Counted from the stretch's first letter, positions 23,840 through 34,673 are shown. The stretch: 64,000 nt of DNA from Silene conica (GCA_029255685.2 CM055313.2:39512079-39576078); one strand, 5' to 3'. Numbers and translations are program-made. Notes: a model not told the origin generated them from the letters alone.

Positions 23840-24080
23840 TAAAACCTAATTGCGATTTTTCGACGACCAACCACCCCAACCCACCACCCCCGACGCCACC
23901 ACCCCCCCACCCCACCACCCCTGACACCGCCTCCCCCGACGCCGCCGGCTCCTTCCTTCCTTTCCTTCTCCTTCCTTCCTCCTCCTTCCTCTCCTTCTCC
24001 TTCTCCTTCTCCCTGCCACCTCACCGCCGCCGCCGCCACCTTGCCGCCGCCACTTACTTCTTCATTCTCCATTTCTCTTA
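23840..24080 (+). other. C-rich leader region of CACTA-C
   Basis: A CCACC- and CTCCTTC-rich, strongly strand-asymmetric block after the terminal array. It is consistent with a promoter/5' leader of the element. The proline-rich frame (to 24081) is low-complexity and not called as a gene. Confidence 0.4.
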
Positions 24081-24449
24081 ATGTATGTATACTAACTTTC
24101 GTTATTTATGTACCGTCTTAATTAGTTATTTTTAGTCCGTCGCAAAATTCCGTCGCAAATTCCGTATTATTGTTTTTTATTGTTATTAAGAATAGTTAGT
24201 TTAGTTTAATTGTTATTTGATTAGTTTAGTTAGTATTGTTAGGTGGTTAGTGATATTAGGTTAGTAGCTAATTTCGTCCCAAATCCGTCGCATATTGTTG
24301 TTAAGATGTTTAGGACGATTGTTTTTTGATATAAAATTTGCATTGTTGTTGATTGTTAGTGTTGTTGATTTGTTTAGAATATTCTTGAATAGTACCCGTT
24401 CAATAATTACACATTAGGTGTAATTGTTGAATAGTCCCCGTTTTGGGAC

Positions 24450-24669
24450 TGTCTTTGAATCTTTCATGCCATTTAGGTAGTAAACATTCTTATATTTTCT
24501 TGATTGTAATGAAACAAAAATTGGGCAACACTTCCTTATTGTTCTCCAAATACATTCTATATAATGTATTTGGAGAACAATAGGGAAGTGCTGCCCAATT
24601 TTTGTCTTATTACAATCAAGAAAATATAAGAGTGTTTATTAATGGTATGAAACATTCAAAGATGGGTTT
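24450..24669. repeat. Long imperfect hairpin (arms about 107 bp, 6-nt loop)
   Basis: The arms 24450-24556 and 24563-24669 are inverted copies around the loop CTATAT. The inner 77 bp has about 5 mismatches, mostly transitions. The outer part pairs after a 4-nt gap (TTTGAATCTTTCATGCCATT with AATGGTATGAAACATTCAAA). A transcript would form a long stem, a plausible small-RNA precursor. It lies between the promoter-like region and the transposase remnant. Confidence 0.9.
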
Positions 24670-24723
24670 AGGGTGGAGAGATAAGGACCCCAGACCGTTA
24701 TATGTAAATTGTTTTTTTTTGCA

Positions 24724-24970
24724 GGTTGGTGTTGGTGTTGGTGTTTGTTTTGGTGTTGGTGTTGGTGTTGGTGTTGTAGTTGTAATTGTTGTTGTTGTTG
24801 TTGTTGTTGTTGTTAGTTGTTGTTATATATGTAGTTGTTATTTAATTGTTGTTGTTAATTAATTGTTGTTGTTGTTAATAAGTTGTTAACTAGTTTTTGT
24901 TGTTAGTTGTTGTTATATATATATATGTAGTTGTTGTTATTTAATTGTTGTTGTTAATTAGTTGTTGTTA
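24724..24970. repeat. (GTT)n-type microsatellite
   Basis: GGTGTTGGTGTT, then GTTGTTGTT runs, interrupted by TATATATATGTAG, in two partial tandem blocks (24780-24860 and 24890-24970). Confidence 0.9.
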
Positions 24971-24997
24971 TTGTTTGCTAAAATATATAGATTTACT

Positions 24998-25801
24998 ATG
25001 AAAAGATTAGAAAGAAAATGGATGTATGAAAGGTTGGATTCTAGGAAAAAAATAAGGCAGGATTTCGTAATTGGTGTTAATGAATTCATTAACTATGTTA
25101 AGCAACAAGACGAATACGTTAGGAATAGAGAAATTAGGTGTCCATGTTCTAAGTGTAAGAATACAAAGTATTTAGTTGAGCAAGAAGTACGGAAACACCT
25201 TGGTTTGAGAGGGTTTTGTGATAACTACTACGATTGGGTGTGTCACGGAGAGAAATTCTCCGTTGAGGAAGAGGGAAGCTCATCAATGCACTCCGACAAT
25301 CCTTATAGAGATATGGTAGAAGATGCGTTACGCGATAGCATTCATCAAATTAGGGAAGATGCTCTAAACGCCGAGGTGGTCGATGAATCTCCAAATCCTA
25401 ATGTATTAGCTTTTTTCCAAATGCTAAAACATGCCGAACAACCTCTTTATGTAGGAAGTCGTATGACATTGCTACAGTCGGCTTCAAGGTTGATCACTTT
25501 AAAATGTGAATTCAACTTAGCTGAAAAATGTGTAGATGGTTTTGCGTCATATATCGGAGATATGATTCCTGAAAATAATCTTATGACGCGTAACTACTAC
25601 GAAACCAAAAAAGTTCTTAAAGCTCTTCAACTTCCCCATCAGAAGATAGATGCCTGCTCGGTAGGATGTATGCTTTTCTGGATGGACGACGCTCACCTTG
25701 ATAAGTGCAGAAAATGTGGTACGAATAGGTACAAATTAGAGAAAAATGCAAATGGCAAAAGAGTTCCCGAAAAGTTCTTAACTTATTTCCCATTAGTTTG
25801 A
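24998..25801 (+). pseudogene. CACTA-C Tnp2 transposase, N-terminal fragment
   Basis: The frame opens at ATG 24998 (MKRLERKWMYERLDSRKK) and runs 267 residues. Residues about 5-80 form the transposase-associated domain (RKWMYERLD, CPCSKCKN, LRGFCDNYYDWVCHGE). The pre-catalytic region ends DKCRKCGTNRYKL and then EKFLTYFPL, where homologues continue into the catalytic core (compare KVLWYLPIIPRLMRLF in CACTA-B). It stops at TGA 25799-25801, so the catalytic domain and everything after it are missing. The cut point is beside a 12-bp direct repeat (see 25793-25844). Confidence 0.85.
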
Positions 25802-25847
25802 TAAGTGCATTTCTTTCTAATTGTTGCTATATTAGTTTGATAATAAT

Positions 25848-27460
25848 ATGCCGGGCGGAAGACGACGAGGTGGTGGTAGTCTTCAGCCTGAGGGAGGACG
25901 ATCGGGAGCTAATCATGATGAGGACGAGATTGTACCTGAGACTCAGCCGCCTACACACCGAGTACACCTCGATCCGACTGATTACGAAGGCGCCAAGTGG
26001 TAAGTATCTTATTTGTTTACGGATAATTGATTATATATATGTATATATTGATTATAATATGATTACTTGTTGACTATTTTATTTTCACATTTAACTCTTT
26101 TTCAGGTTCAGTGACAAAGACGTTTCTAATCTTATAACACAGACCATTATTTGCAACTACAAGGAGTATGCGCCCAACTGGTCAGAAGCGTCGGATGTCA
26201 TTAAGGAAGAGTGGTGGAATTGGTTTGAGGTATTTATTAACTGTTTTTTACCTATTTCCGTTTTATTATTTATTACCTATTTATTGTTTCATATTTATTT
26301 AACTATTTTTTTTTTTTGAAACAGAAAAAAGTTACCTTTCACCCTCGTGATAGAGCAGCGGTTAGGTCGGTGTGGGAAGACATGATGAAAGACCGCCTTC
26401 GCAAAAGAATCCACTACGCTATGAACAAACCAACGGAGAAAAGGCCGCAGTGGATACCGTCGGATATTTTTGAACAACTGAAGGGTAGAAAGGACGATCC
26501 AAAATTCCAAGAGAAATCCGACAAAAACAAGACCAACCGGATGTCGGGAAGTACCGAAAAAGGAAAGGCCTTAGGTACTCACATTATGGGTCGTAAAAAC
26601 ACCCTACAGATGATGGATGAAATGGTAATTGTTTAGTTTTTACTTCATTTTTTCTTGTCTTCAATAATTTTCACCCTTTGACAAAATTGAATGTTTTTTT
26701 CAACAAGTGTCGTTGGATTTAAATTGCAGGCTGGAGAAGATGGGAGGGATGTACCATCGGCCTTGAAGTTGCTTGAGAAGACAAAAAAGCATGCCAAGAA
26801 GGGTTGGCTATCAACGAAACCCAAAGCACTATTTGTAAGTTAACAGAAACTTTTCTTTATATTTTAGTAATTTGGTTTACTAATTAATTAACGTATACTA
26901 ATAACATTTTATTTTTGTTTTGTAGGAAAAAGTTTTTTCAAGAAAGTCGAAAATGATAAGTGAAGGGATTCCGGAGCAAGATATCGATGACAACGAGATC
27001 TACTTCGAAGAACACGGCGGTTTCAACAAGAAAGGGTTGATACTCGGTATGGGAAATGCAGCCCCAGTCATTTACGAGCGTCGTCGCCACTCAAGTGCTG
27101 GGACCCAGTCATCATACACCCCAGGTTTGTATTTTATAGTTTATTAAAAATTAAGACTAACCAATTATTTAACCGTTTACTATATGAATATAATATCATG
27201 TTTGACTATTCATTGCAGGTATCGTCGGCAGAGTTCTTCGAGAGAATGCTCAGCTAAGAGAACGCAATCTCGAGACATCCCAAAGGCTGAAGGCAATTGA
27301 AGAATACTTAAGTCAACAGGGGGCGGAGTTCACTACTCAGAGCTGCAACCCGGGAGGCTTCTCTCAGCCGAGACGCGACTTTGACGATGATGGCGGCGAC
27401 AATGCTAGGGCGGCCAGTCATTTCGCCACCCCACAGCCCACCGACACGACCGTTAGATAG
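25848..27460 (+). CDS. CACTA-C TNPA-like accessory protein, six exons, open
   Basis: Exons 25848-25999, 26106-26229, 26325-26624, 26730-26834, 26926-27124 and 27219-27460 have GT-AG introns and consistent phases, giving 373 residues from MPGGRRRGGG to TVR. The central region (FSDKDVSNLI, VTFHPRDRAAVRSVWEDMM, KDRLRKRIHYAMN, KSDKNKTNRM) matches the plant Transposase_24 / En-Spm Tnp1 family. Members bind subterminal repeats and assist transposition in the nucleus. Exon 6 has a coiled-coil-like stretch (ENAQLRERNLETSQRLKAIEE), probably for dimerisation. The start is the first ATG after the transposase remnant. No stop or frameshift is seen, so this gene could still be expressed. Confidence 0.85.
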
Positions 27461-27699
27461 ATTTCATTAGGTTGTTTAGTTGATGTACCGCGGACTATGT
27501 TTAGTTTTTAGTTGGATTATCATTTGTAAAACTTTCTTATTAGTTATGAAAAGACGTTTTAAAACCCTTGTCTCCGACAAGTTTTTGTTGCTGGGTTGTT
27601 TTTCTGAAATTGCAGGTTTACAGATCATGCAAAAGGGAAAAAATGAATCATTTCAATGGAAATGAGGAGCTGGAAAAACGGCTGAAACACGAAAATCAT

Positions 27700-28158
27700 A
27701 CAGGAATTTGCGACGGAAATGTCTCAATTTGCGACGGAATTCCGTCGCAAACCTTGACCAGAAGTCAAAGTCAGTCAAGATTTGCGACGGAATTTCCGTC
27801 GCAAATGGTCCTTTTTGCGACGGATTTTCCGCAAATCTTGACTGACTTTGACTTCTGGTCAAGGTCAGTCAAGATTTGCGACGGAAAATCCGTCGCAAAA
27901 AGGACCATTTGCGACGGAAATTCCGTCGCAAATCTTGACTGACCTTGACTTTTGGTCAAGGTCAGTCCGTCGCAAAATGAGGTCAATCCGTCGCAAATAT
28001 GTTGCGACGGAAATATCCGTCGCAAATTAACATTTTGCGACAAAAATATAAGACAGATGCAGTCCGTCGCAAATCCGTCGCAAAAACATCATTTGCGACG
28101 GATTTCACCCCTTTTGCGACGGAAAATTCCGTCGTAAAGAGAGCATTGTTTTGTAGTG
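27700..28158. repeat. CACTA-C right subterminal palindromic array and terminus
   Basis: The same TTTGCGACGGA / TCCGTCGCAAA units as the left end, with GACTTTGACTTCTGGTCAAG spacers in both orientations, ending TTTTGTAGTG at 28158. Confidence 0.93.
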
Positions 28159-28753
28159 CACACAGTTTAATTTCCCTAACCAAATGGATGATTAAGTGAA
28201 CCATAATGTCGAAAAAACTGATGGGAAAGTACATTTCAAGTTCGCAAAGTGTCACAATGATATCAGCTTGTAGCTTATCTAAAGACTCCGGATCAATGTC
28301 TTTAGCATTAATTGCACTAAAGAATATGCAAAGCTTAGTGATCACTTGTCTAACATGTTTAGGTAAAACGGACCGAATAGCCACAGGGAGAAGTTGTGTC
28401 AACAGAACATGACAATCATGAGATTTTAGTCCCACTAACTTCAGATCTTTTAATGACACAAGACGACTTATGTTCGAGGAATATCCATGCGGTACCTTCA
28501 TACCCTTTAAAGACTCGCACAATGCCACCTTCTCCTCCTTCGATAAAGTTGTGGAAGTCGGGGGTAGGTAAGTACGGTTCCCCCTTTCAACTGGTTCTAC
28601 CTCGACACGCCCCCTAGCAACCATGTCATATCTAGCTTTGACCCCATCATTGGTCTTATTAGGCATGTTCAGCAAAGTGCCAATGATACTATCAAACACA
28701 TTCTTCTCTACGTGCATGACATCAATACAATGCCTAACCGATAAGTGCTCCCA
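28159..28753 (-). pseudogene. CACTA-B Tnp2 transposase, middle part
   Basis: This lies between the TRIM (upstream in the gene) and CACTA-C (downstream). It reads WEHLSVRHCIDVMHVEKN, then LLNMPNKTNDG, YSSNISRLVSLKDLKLVGLK, SHDCHVLLTQLLPVAIRS and MVHLIIHLVREIKLC. These are the conserved C-terminal half of the Tnp2 core. The frame is open across the segment and joins both neighbours in frame once one copy of each target duplication is removed. Confidence 0.92.
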
Positions 28754-28758
28754 ATATG

Positions 28759-29310
28759 TGTAACACCCCAAGAGTATGAGAGAAAAGTTGTCCCACATCG
28801 GTAGAATGTGAGGCTTGTGATATGTTTATAATAACTTCCACCCACCACTTAGTAACAAGGCCTTGTGCTTTTGGGCTTAAGTGAGGACAATTAATGGGCC
28901 GAAAAGTGCGCACCCATCTTATTGGGTTGTGTTATGACCGTGGTGGGTCGGGTTGTTACAAATGGTATCAGAGCGACCCTGCGACCGTGTGGTGAGCCTG
29001 TGGTCGGGAGTACCCGGGTCACCAGCCTAGCGGGGGAGGATTCTGGCCCTGGTTGTGGTCAAGTTTGAGGCACAACGAGGACGTTGTGTTCTTTAAGTGT
29101 GGGAGTTTGTAACACCCCAAGAGTATGAGAGAAAAGTTGTCCCACATCGGTAGAATGTGAGGCTTGTGATATGTTTATAATAACTTCCACCCACCACTTA
29201 GTAACAAGGCCTTGTGCTTTTGGGCTTAAGTGAGGACAATTAATGGGCCCAAAAGTGCGCACCCATCTTATTGGGGTTGTGTTATGACCGTGGTGGGTCG
29301 GGTTGTTACA
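28759..29310 (+). mobile_element. TRIM (terminal-repeat retrotransposon in miniature), 552 bp
   Basis: Two LTRs, 28759-28960 (202 bp) and 29108-29310 (203 bp), run TGTAACACCCC...GGGTTGTTACA and differ by one substitution and one single-base indel. A TGGTATCAGAGC primer-binding site (28963-28974) follows the first, and AGTGTGGGAGTT precedes the second as polypurine tract. The 147-bp interior has no coding capacity. The target duplication ATATG is at 28754-28758 and 29311-29315. Near-identical LTRs make it one of the youngest insertions here. Confidence 0.96.
28963..28974 (+). other. TRIM primer-binding site
   Basis: TGGTATCAGAGC, complementary to the 3' end of plant initiator-Met tRNA, lies two bases after the left LTR. 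Confidence 0.9.
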
Positions 29311-30954
29311 ATATGGTAGGTCCCAAAAGATGGACCTCTTTGTGTGGTACACCCCATCTGGTGGAGGTTTGTACGGTTTTCCAAATTTTGTGTTGATATT
29401 CATAACTCGTTTGTGATACTCTTCTCCGCTCAAAAATAAAGGAGGTGGTCGGTGCTCAGTTCTTCCATAGAATGCCTTCTTTCTCTTACGATATGGATGA
29501 TTTTCGGGAAGAAATCGACGACTTCCCGTGTATACATATTTCCCACAATTCTCCAGCCATTCAGATTCAGTGTCATCACAACAAACGGGGCACCCCTTGG
29601 CAGTCTTCAGCCTATAACCAGAAAGGTTTCCATAAGCTGGGAAATCATTAATTGTACAATATAGCATAGCACGCATTTGAAAGTGTGAGCCGGTAGCTGC
29701 ATCAAACACCCTCACACCAACATTCCATAACAATTTCAAGTCTTCTATTAGTGGCGCCAAATATACGCCTATGTCATTGCCAGGTTGTTTAGGACCCGAT
29801 ATTAGGAGCGTAAGTAAAATATATTTACTCTTTGTTGTAAGCCAAGGAGGCAGATTGTAAATTATTAGCATTACTGGCCAACTGCTATGTTGGGTACTAA
29901 GAGTCCCAAAAGGATTAATTCCATCAGTACAAAGCCCTAGTCTTAAATTCCTAGGCTCTCCACCAAATTCAGGAAAGGTTCTATCAATTGTTCTCCATTG
30001 GGGTGCATCTGCCACATGTCGTAGTTTACCATCTTTATTTCTCTCTTCGTGATGCCACACCAAATAGTTTGCATCCTTTGGATTTCCAAAAAGCCTCATT
30101 AACCTCGGTATAATTGGCAAATACCATAAGACCTTAACTGGGCTCCCTTTCTTCTTATCGCTAGCATGGTTGACTTTGTACCTCGCTGCCTTACATCGTG
30201 GACACTTATCTAAGTCACTATATTCTTTCCAGAACAAAATGCAGTCATTTGGGCAGGCATGGATTTTTTGGTAACTCGTAGCTAGTGGACACAATACTTT
30301 CTTACATCGATAAGTATTAGATGGAACCTCATTATCTTCTGGGAACATTTCTGATAAAAGTTGCACTAAAGCGGTGAAACTCTTATCACTCCATCCATTC
30401 CCCGCTTTTAAGGTATACAACTTCAACACAGCTAATAAACGGGTGAATTTGGAGCAACCCGGATATAATGGTTTCTTAGAATCATCAACTAGCTCCTGGA
30501 ACATTTCTGGACATTCTATGAAATCTTTTTCTAAATCATCCATCATTCTATCAATATTCTCACCCTCTACGTTGTTTTCCTTATCATGACTATCATCGTT
30601 ATCATTGCCAATGTTGTTAAAATCAAAACCATGAATCTCAAATTCATCCACATTGTGAAACTTATTCTCCTCATTTACAGCATTTGAGGTGCCTTCCATG
30701 TCATTGTCTTTCTCTCCATGCCATATCCATACATGATAATCAGGTTTAAACCCCTTCACTAGCAAATGTTCCCGCATAGTTACAGAGTTTACCTTTACCC
30801 GGTTCTTACATACGCTACACGGACAAATGAGTAGCTTCTCATCCCCATGTAATTTTTGATGTGCAATAGCATGCGTGATAAAATCATTAACCCGTTCTAT
30901 AAAATGGAAATCTCGCTTTCCATACATCCAACTCCTATCCATAGCCATCACCAT
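29311..30954 (-). pseudogene. CACTA-B Tnp2 transposase, N-terminal half
   Basis: The frame starts at ATG 30954 (MVMAMDRSWMYG; the Met before DRSWMYG is also possible) and is open for 548 codons to the TRIM. The transposase-associated domain covers about residues 6-80 (SWMYGKRDF, CPCSVCKN, FKPDYHVWIWHGE). An acidic linker follows, then the Tnp2 core: DKCPRCKAARYK, LFGNPKDANYLVWHHEE, LRLGLCTDGINPFG, GVRVFDAATG, GCPVC. With 28753-28159 and 23370-22336 it makes about 1,090 codons, near the normal family length. The lesions are the TRIM, CACTA-C and one frameshift. The protein would cut and join the CACTA termini in the nucleus. Confidence 0.92.
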
Positions 30955-31029
30955 ACACCGCTAAAAATAGAATAATAGCTGTTATTAGACTAATGAGAAA
31001 TAAAAGAGAGATTGAATGCTGAGTCACAA

Positions 31030-31480
31030 AATAGAATAATAGCTTTTATTAGACTCGTTTATCGCCAACAAATAACATATTTAATACTACCAAACGGTGG
31101 TAATAAAGAATTTTAGATTTCTTCTTAATACTAGCACACCCCCTTACTAAAGAAGCTGGATTCACTCCTTTCTTTCTTTTTCAGGAAAGGAAATACAAGA
31201 CTAGGACACCCCCTTACTAAAGAAAGTTGGATTCACTCCTTTCTTTCTTTTTCAGAAGCTGGATTCACTCCTTTCTTTCTTTATTAGACTCATTTATCGT
31301 CAACAATAACATTATTAATCACATGAACGAAGCCTAATATAAGGACATTTGTCTGAGACTAGTGAGTGCCCTAGATGTTAGATTTCTTCTTAATACTAGC
31401 ACACCCCCTTACTAAAGAAGCTGGATTCACTCCTTTCTTTCTTTTTCAGGAAAGGAAATACAAGACTAGGACAAGTGGCA
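31030..31480. repeat. Local direct duplications upstream of the CACTA-B transposase
   Basis: The block TTAGATTTCTTCTTAATACT plus AGCACACCCCCTTACTAAAG and GCTGGATTCACTCC occurs at about 31108-31200 and 31377-31470. Partial extra copies lie at 31204-31280. The TTATTAGACTC(G/A)TTTATCG word occurs at 31046 and 31283. These look like slippage or patch duplications in the putative promoter/leader. Confidence 0.85.
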
Positions 31481-32780
31481 GCAGATTCTAAAGAGAGGAG
31501 ATAGTTAGCAGAAGAAGTTCTAACTTCCAAGACTTTCTATTCTAATCAGACGAAGGGCTCTGACTAGCCTACGGGCTACGGGGAGGTCTAGCGACGAGAA
31601 GTTCGGGTCACGCCTTATCTCATCAGTTAATTAAAAGTGCCAGGGCATCCTTCTTCAAGATTGATAAATACGGATTCCCATTATTGTTCATATATATTCG
31701 ACTTGTAAGATTAATAAAAACAGTCATGTGCTATCCATTTCAGAGTAATACAGTGAAACGATTTTGAAATGTTAACTATTCCATTCACATTGGTCGCAAT
31801 GGTAAAGATTTCTCTCCTGAGTTTTGATGAATTAAAGTTGCATTTGTATAATACATTTCAAGACGGTAATTATGTTGGCAGCTCTTGTGTCAAGTTAACG
31901 GAAAGCCAAATAAAATCTAAATGAATAGCGATAATAATTTACTATGAAACGCTCTAATCAAGTTCGTCTCCTAAAGATACAATTAATATGCATTTGAAAG
32001 ATTTTTCGGGATTGTTACATTAAATCTACCATGAACCAACTAGATTTCAGCATGCATATTAGCAGATACAGAATTTGTGCAGTAAAACAACAATTTACTG
32101 ACAGTAAATAAATTCTGTAACTAAAACTTATGAGAACCCAGATTGCCCCATTCTTATTGATCTTAGCAAAATCTTTGCTGTTTCTTTTTCCTGCAAAGAC
32201 ATTGTGCTGTACTGCTGTCCCATGATGTAAGTGTTGATACTATGGTTTCAACTGCTCTAGATTAAAAACTGAAACTTTATGATTATCCCAATTCCATCCC
32301 ATTTCCTAATTAAAATTTAGCCGTAATTAACACGAGCCACTACTCTCTTGGTCGGAATGTCAGTACAGACCCCCTACCCCTAATTAGTATTGTAATAGGC
32401 GAAAAGGGTATCAATGGCATGAATTCGTGTCAAAGGGAACCACTAACAACAACAATTTAGTCACTAAAACGAGAAATTAAAGCCAAAATTCACAGAAAAT
32501 GGTTTCAATTCGTGTCAAATAAGCGAATAAAACTTACATTAATCGGCGAAAAAGCTTGCAACTGATGAATTGAAGAAGGTATGTGAAGTTGAAATTGAAG
32601 TTGAAGAAGCACGAAGTGACGAAGTTGATGAAGATAATCGAACTGACGAACTAAGGAATATTAGAATTCCTAAGATAATAGAATTGACGAACTGCGTCAA
32701 GTTGAAGAAGCACGAAGAGTTCCTCAGTTTATTTGATTATGGAAGAGAACAGTATCCTGAATATTAGAATTCCTAAGTTT
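31481..32780. other. CACTA-B right interior, no gene assigned
   Basis: AT-rich sequence with no domain. A 65-codon frame at 32570-32767 starts at TTG and is a repeat-like run of E/V/D codons with a duplicated GAATTCCTAAG word; I do not call it. Confidence 0.5.
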
Positions 32781-33100
32781 ATTTTCGTAGTTGATTTTTT
32801 TTTTAATTTATATTAAATACGTCAGTTTTAATTTGAAACTGAAGCAACTTCTGAAAAGTAAATACGTCGGTTCTGATAAATAACTGATGCAAAAATGAAT
32901 TATTAGTCAAATGCATCGGTTATGAGAACAACCGACGCAAATTTATTCACCCAAATGCATCAGTTCCTTCTTAAGAACTGACGCAAATACCTTCTCCATA
33001 TTGTAAAATTGGATTCCCGCCCAAAATAAGTACCATTTGCTTCAGTTCTATTAGAACCGACGTAAATCCCTTGACGCAATAGGGGATTTTTGTACTAGTG
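32781..33100. repeat. CACTA-B right subterminal repeats and terminus
   Basis: Inverted pairs of (C)GTCAGTT/AACTGATGC and GCATCGGTT/AACCGACGC, ending TTTTTGTACTAGTG. Confidence 0.88.
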
Positions 33101-34673
33101 TTAAACCACTAAACAACACTTAATTGATCCCGGGAACTAAGATGAGGGAGAGCCGGTTTCCCTTTCGGTTACCCGACCGGGGGGTCTCTATCCTCACTCC
33201 ATTCCCGAACCCAATATAGTGTCGCCCATCCTCCGGGGACCTCAAACACACATAAAAGGTACACGGAACAAATCTCAAACAAAACCGATTAACCGTTTGA
33301 AAGTTATAAGCCAATTAAAGAGAACATGGGCTCTCAGCCGATCCCAGACCGTCTGCCAGTCCACTGGCTGGGAGTCCCTTCTCCTGAGCCTTTACAAAAA
33401 TCTGAAATAAATGAGAAGAGGCTCTCAGCCGGTGGACCGTCCGCCGGCCAGCCGGCTGGGAGTCCCTTCCCATAGCCAATCTTCAAAATTCAAACATAAG
33501 GGGTGACTCTCAGCCGGTGGACCGGCTGCCGACCTGCCGGCTGGGAGTCACTTCCCGAGCCTTTGAAAACTTTCAAAAACACACAAGAGTTACCCTGAGC
33601 CAGTCGACCGGCGGCCGACCTACCGGCTCAGGAACCTGACTCCTAAATTCCTGAACACACGACACAAAACACACCCTGACTCTGAGCCGGCCGACCGGCT
33701 ACCGGTCAGCCTACCGGCTCAGAGTCCGCTGTATGCAAAAACGCAATTTCCTATCAAATGCAAATCATCTCAAATCGATTCCAAACTTCTAGGATCGCAA
33801 CAAAAAATGTTTACCCATCATATATAATCATCAAATACACTAACTACTAGCAATTATTTCCACAAATAATCCTCAATAAGAATATTATTTGTATCCGTCT
33901 TAAGCATAAATTTCTGAAAATCGAATACTAGGCATGTGAAACATCATCAAAGAAAATGCACATCATACACGTGTATTCCTAGCAGGATTTCTAAACTCAT
34001 TGAACATAAACCATATGTAAAATCAGAAACTTAAACATCCTAAACGTGAAAAGTGCTAATATTACAAATAAAGGCCGAGTTTCTCATTATCGTCACCTTA
34101 AAAGCAATTCCGATCAAAGCTCCTCTTCCACCACGTAGCTATCCACACTAGGGTCGTCTAAACCTTCACCTACAATCAAGAAACACGGGTTTTAGAGCTT
34201 AAAGGCGAATTCTACAAAAACAGCCCAAATTTCGAATGAAAGGAAATAGAAATCGGAAGTGACGGATGACTTGCAAATTTCATGAGGATTCCGAAAATGT
34301 AATTATTACATTGATTCGGAAAGCGGATGATGATTGAAATTGGGTTTTAAGCTTGAGTTTTAAGAAGGAAAAGAGAATGATGATGATGGTGTTCTTATTT
34401 TTGTGAAGGGTGAATTATGTCGACATAACAAGGATTTTAGGAGGGTTTTATGTGTCCTTTCCGTTTCAAAGGAAAACGGGTTTGGTAACATGAACGGGTT
34501 TTATGTTATGAATTCAAGTTGCCAAGTTGTCTTCGTCTTAAGGACTTAAGGTTCTTAAGACGGATCTTACGATTTATTAAAAATATTTCTCAATAAATTA
34601 TTAAAATATTATATTAGTACTTAAAATAATTAAAACCCTTAAAATATATTTTATGAAAATACGGGATGTTACA
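33101..34673 (-). repeat. Gypsy-1 3' LTR, second segment
   Basis: It resumes at the duplicated TTA (33101-33103) and is collinear with the 5' LTR to CGGGATGTTACA. It includes the palindromic cluster at 33320-33735. Confidence 0.93.
33320..33735. repeat. Five CAGCCGG...CCGGCTGGGAG hairpin units in the gypsy-1 LTR
   Basis: Units near 33327-33383, 33419-33474, 33507-33561, 33594-33643 and 33679-33732. Each begins CTCAGCCGG(T)CGACC or a variant and ends (C)CGGCTGGGAGT or CCGGCTCAGG, with CGGCCGACC cores between, so each can fold on itself. The 5' LTR carries the same five at 58646-59045. Confidence 0.9.

Larger units (their letters stand above)
23374..28158 (+). mobile_element. CACTA-C: 4.8-kb CACTA transposon with open TNPA-like gene and truncated Tnp2
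   Basis: Termini CACTACGAAAAAATACGCC (23374) and TTTTGTAGTG (ends 28158). The target duplication CAC is at 23371-23373 and 28159-28161, and excising it restores the CACTA-B transposase frame. Both ends carry GCGACGGAAAATCCGTCGC palindromes. It reads on the plus strand: a truncated transposase (24998-25801), then a six-exon accessory gene (25848-27460) with an open reading frame. It cannot supply a full transposase, so it would need help in trans. Confidence 0.95.
17039..33100 (-). mobile_element. CACTA-B: near-complete CACTA transposon with Tnp2 and a Tnp1-Ulp1 gene
   Basis: Termini CACTAGTACAAAAA (17039) and TTTTTGTACTAGTG (ends 33100) are perfect inverted repeats. The target duplication TTA lies at 17036-17038 and 33101-33103 in the gypsy-1 LTR. 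Subterminal arrays of TTGCGTCAGTT and AACTGATGCAA variants occur at both ends. Two minus-strand genes fill it: transposase (30954 to 22336) and a 13-exon accessory/peptidase gene (21765 to 17869). CACTA-C and a TRIM sit in the transposase gene. Without them the element is about 10.7 kb, a plausible autonomous size, and each gene carries only one or two lesions. Confidence 0.95.

Noticed and set aside
23186..23842. Several overlapping ORFs with ATENPSQ/CDG repeats (also 27568-28137)
   Set aside because: They are translations of the CACTA-C subterminal palindromes in several frames on both strands.
32570..32767. 65-codon acidic ORF in CACTA-B
   Set aside because: It has no ATG start and internal GAATTCCTAAG duplication; no homology signal.
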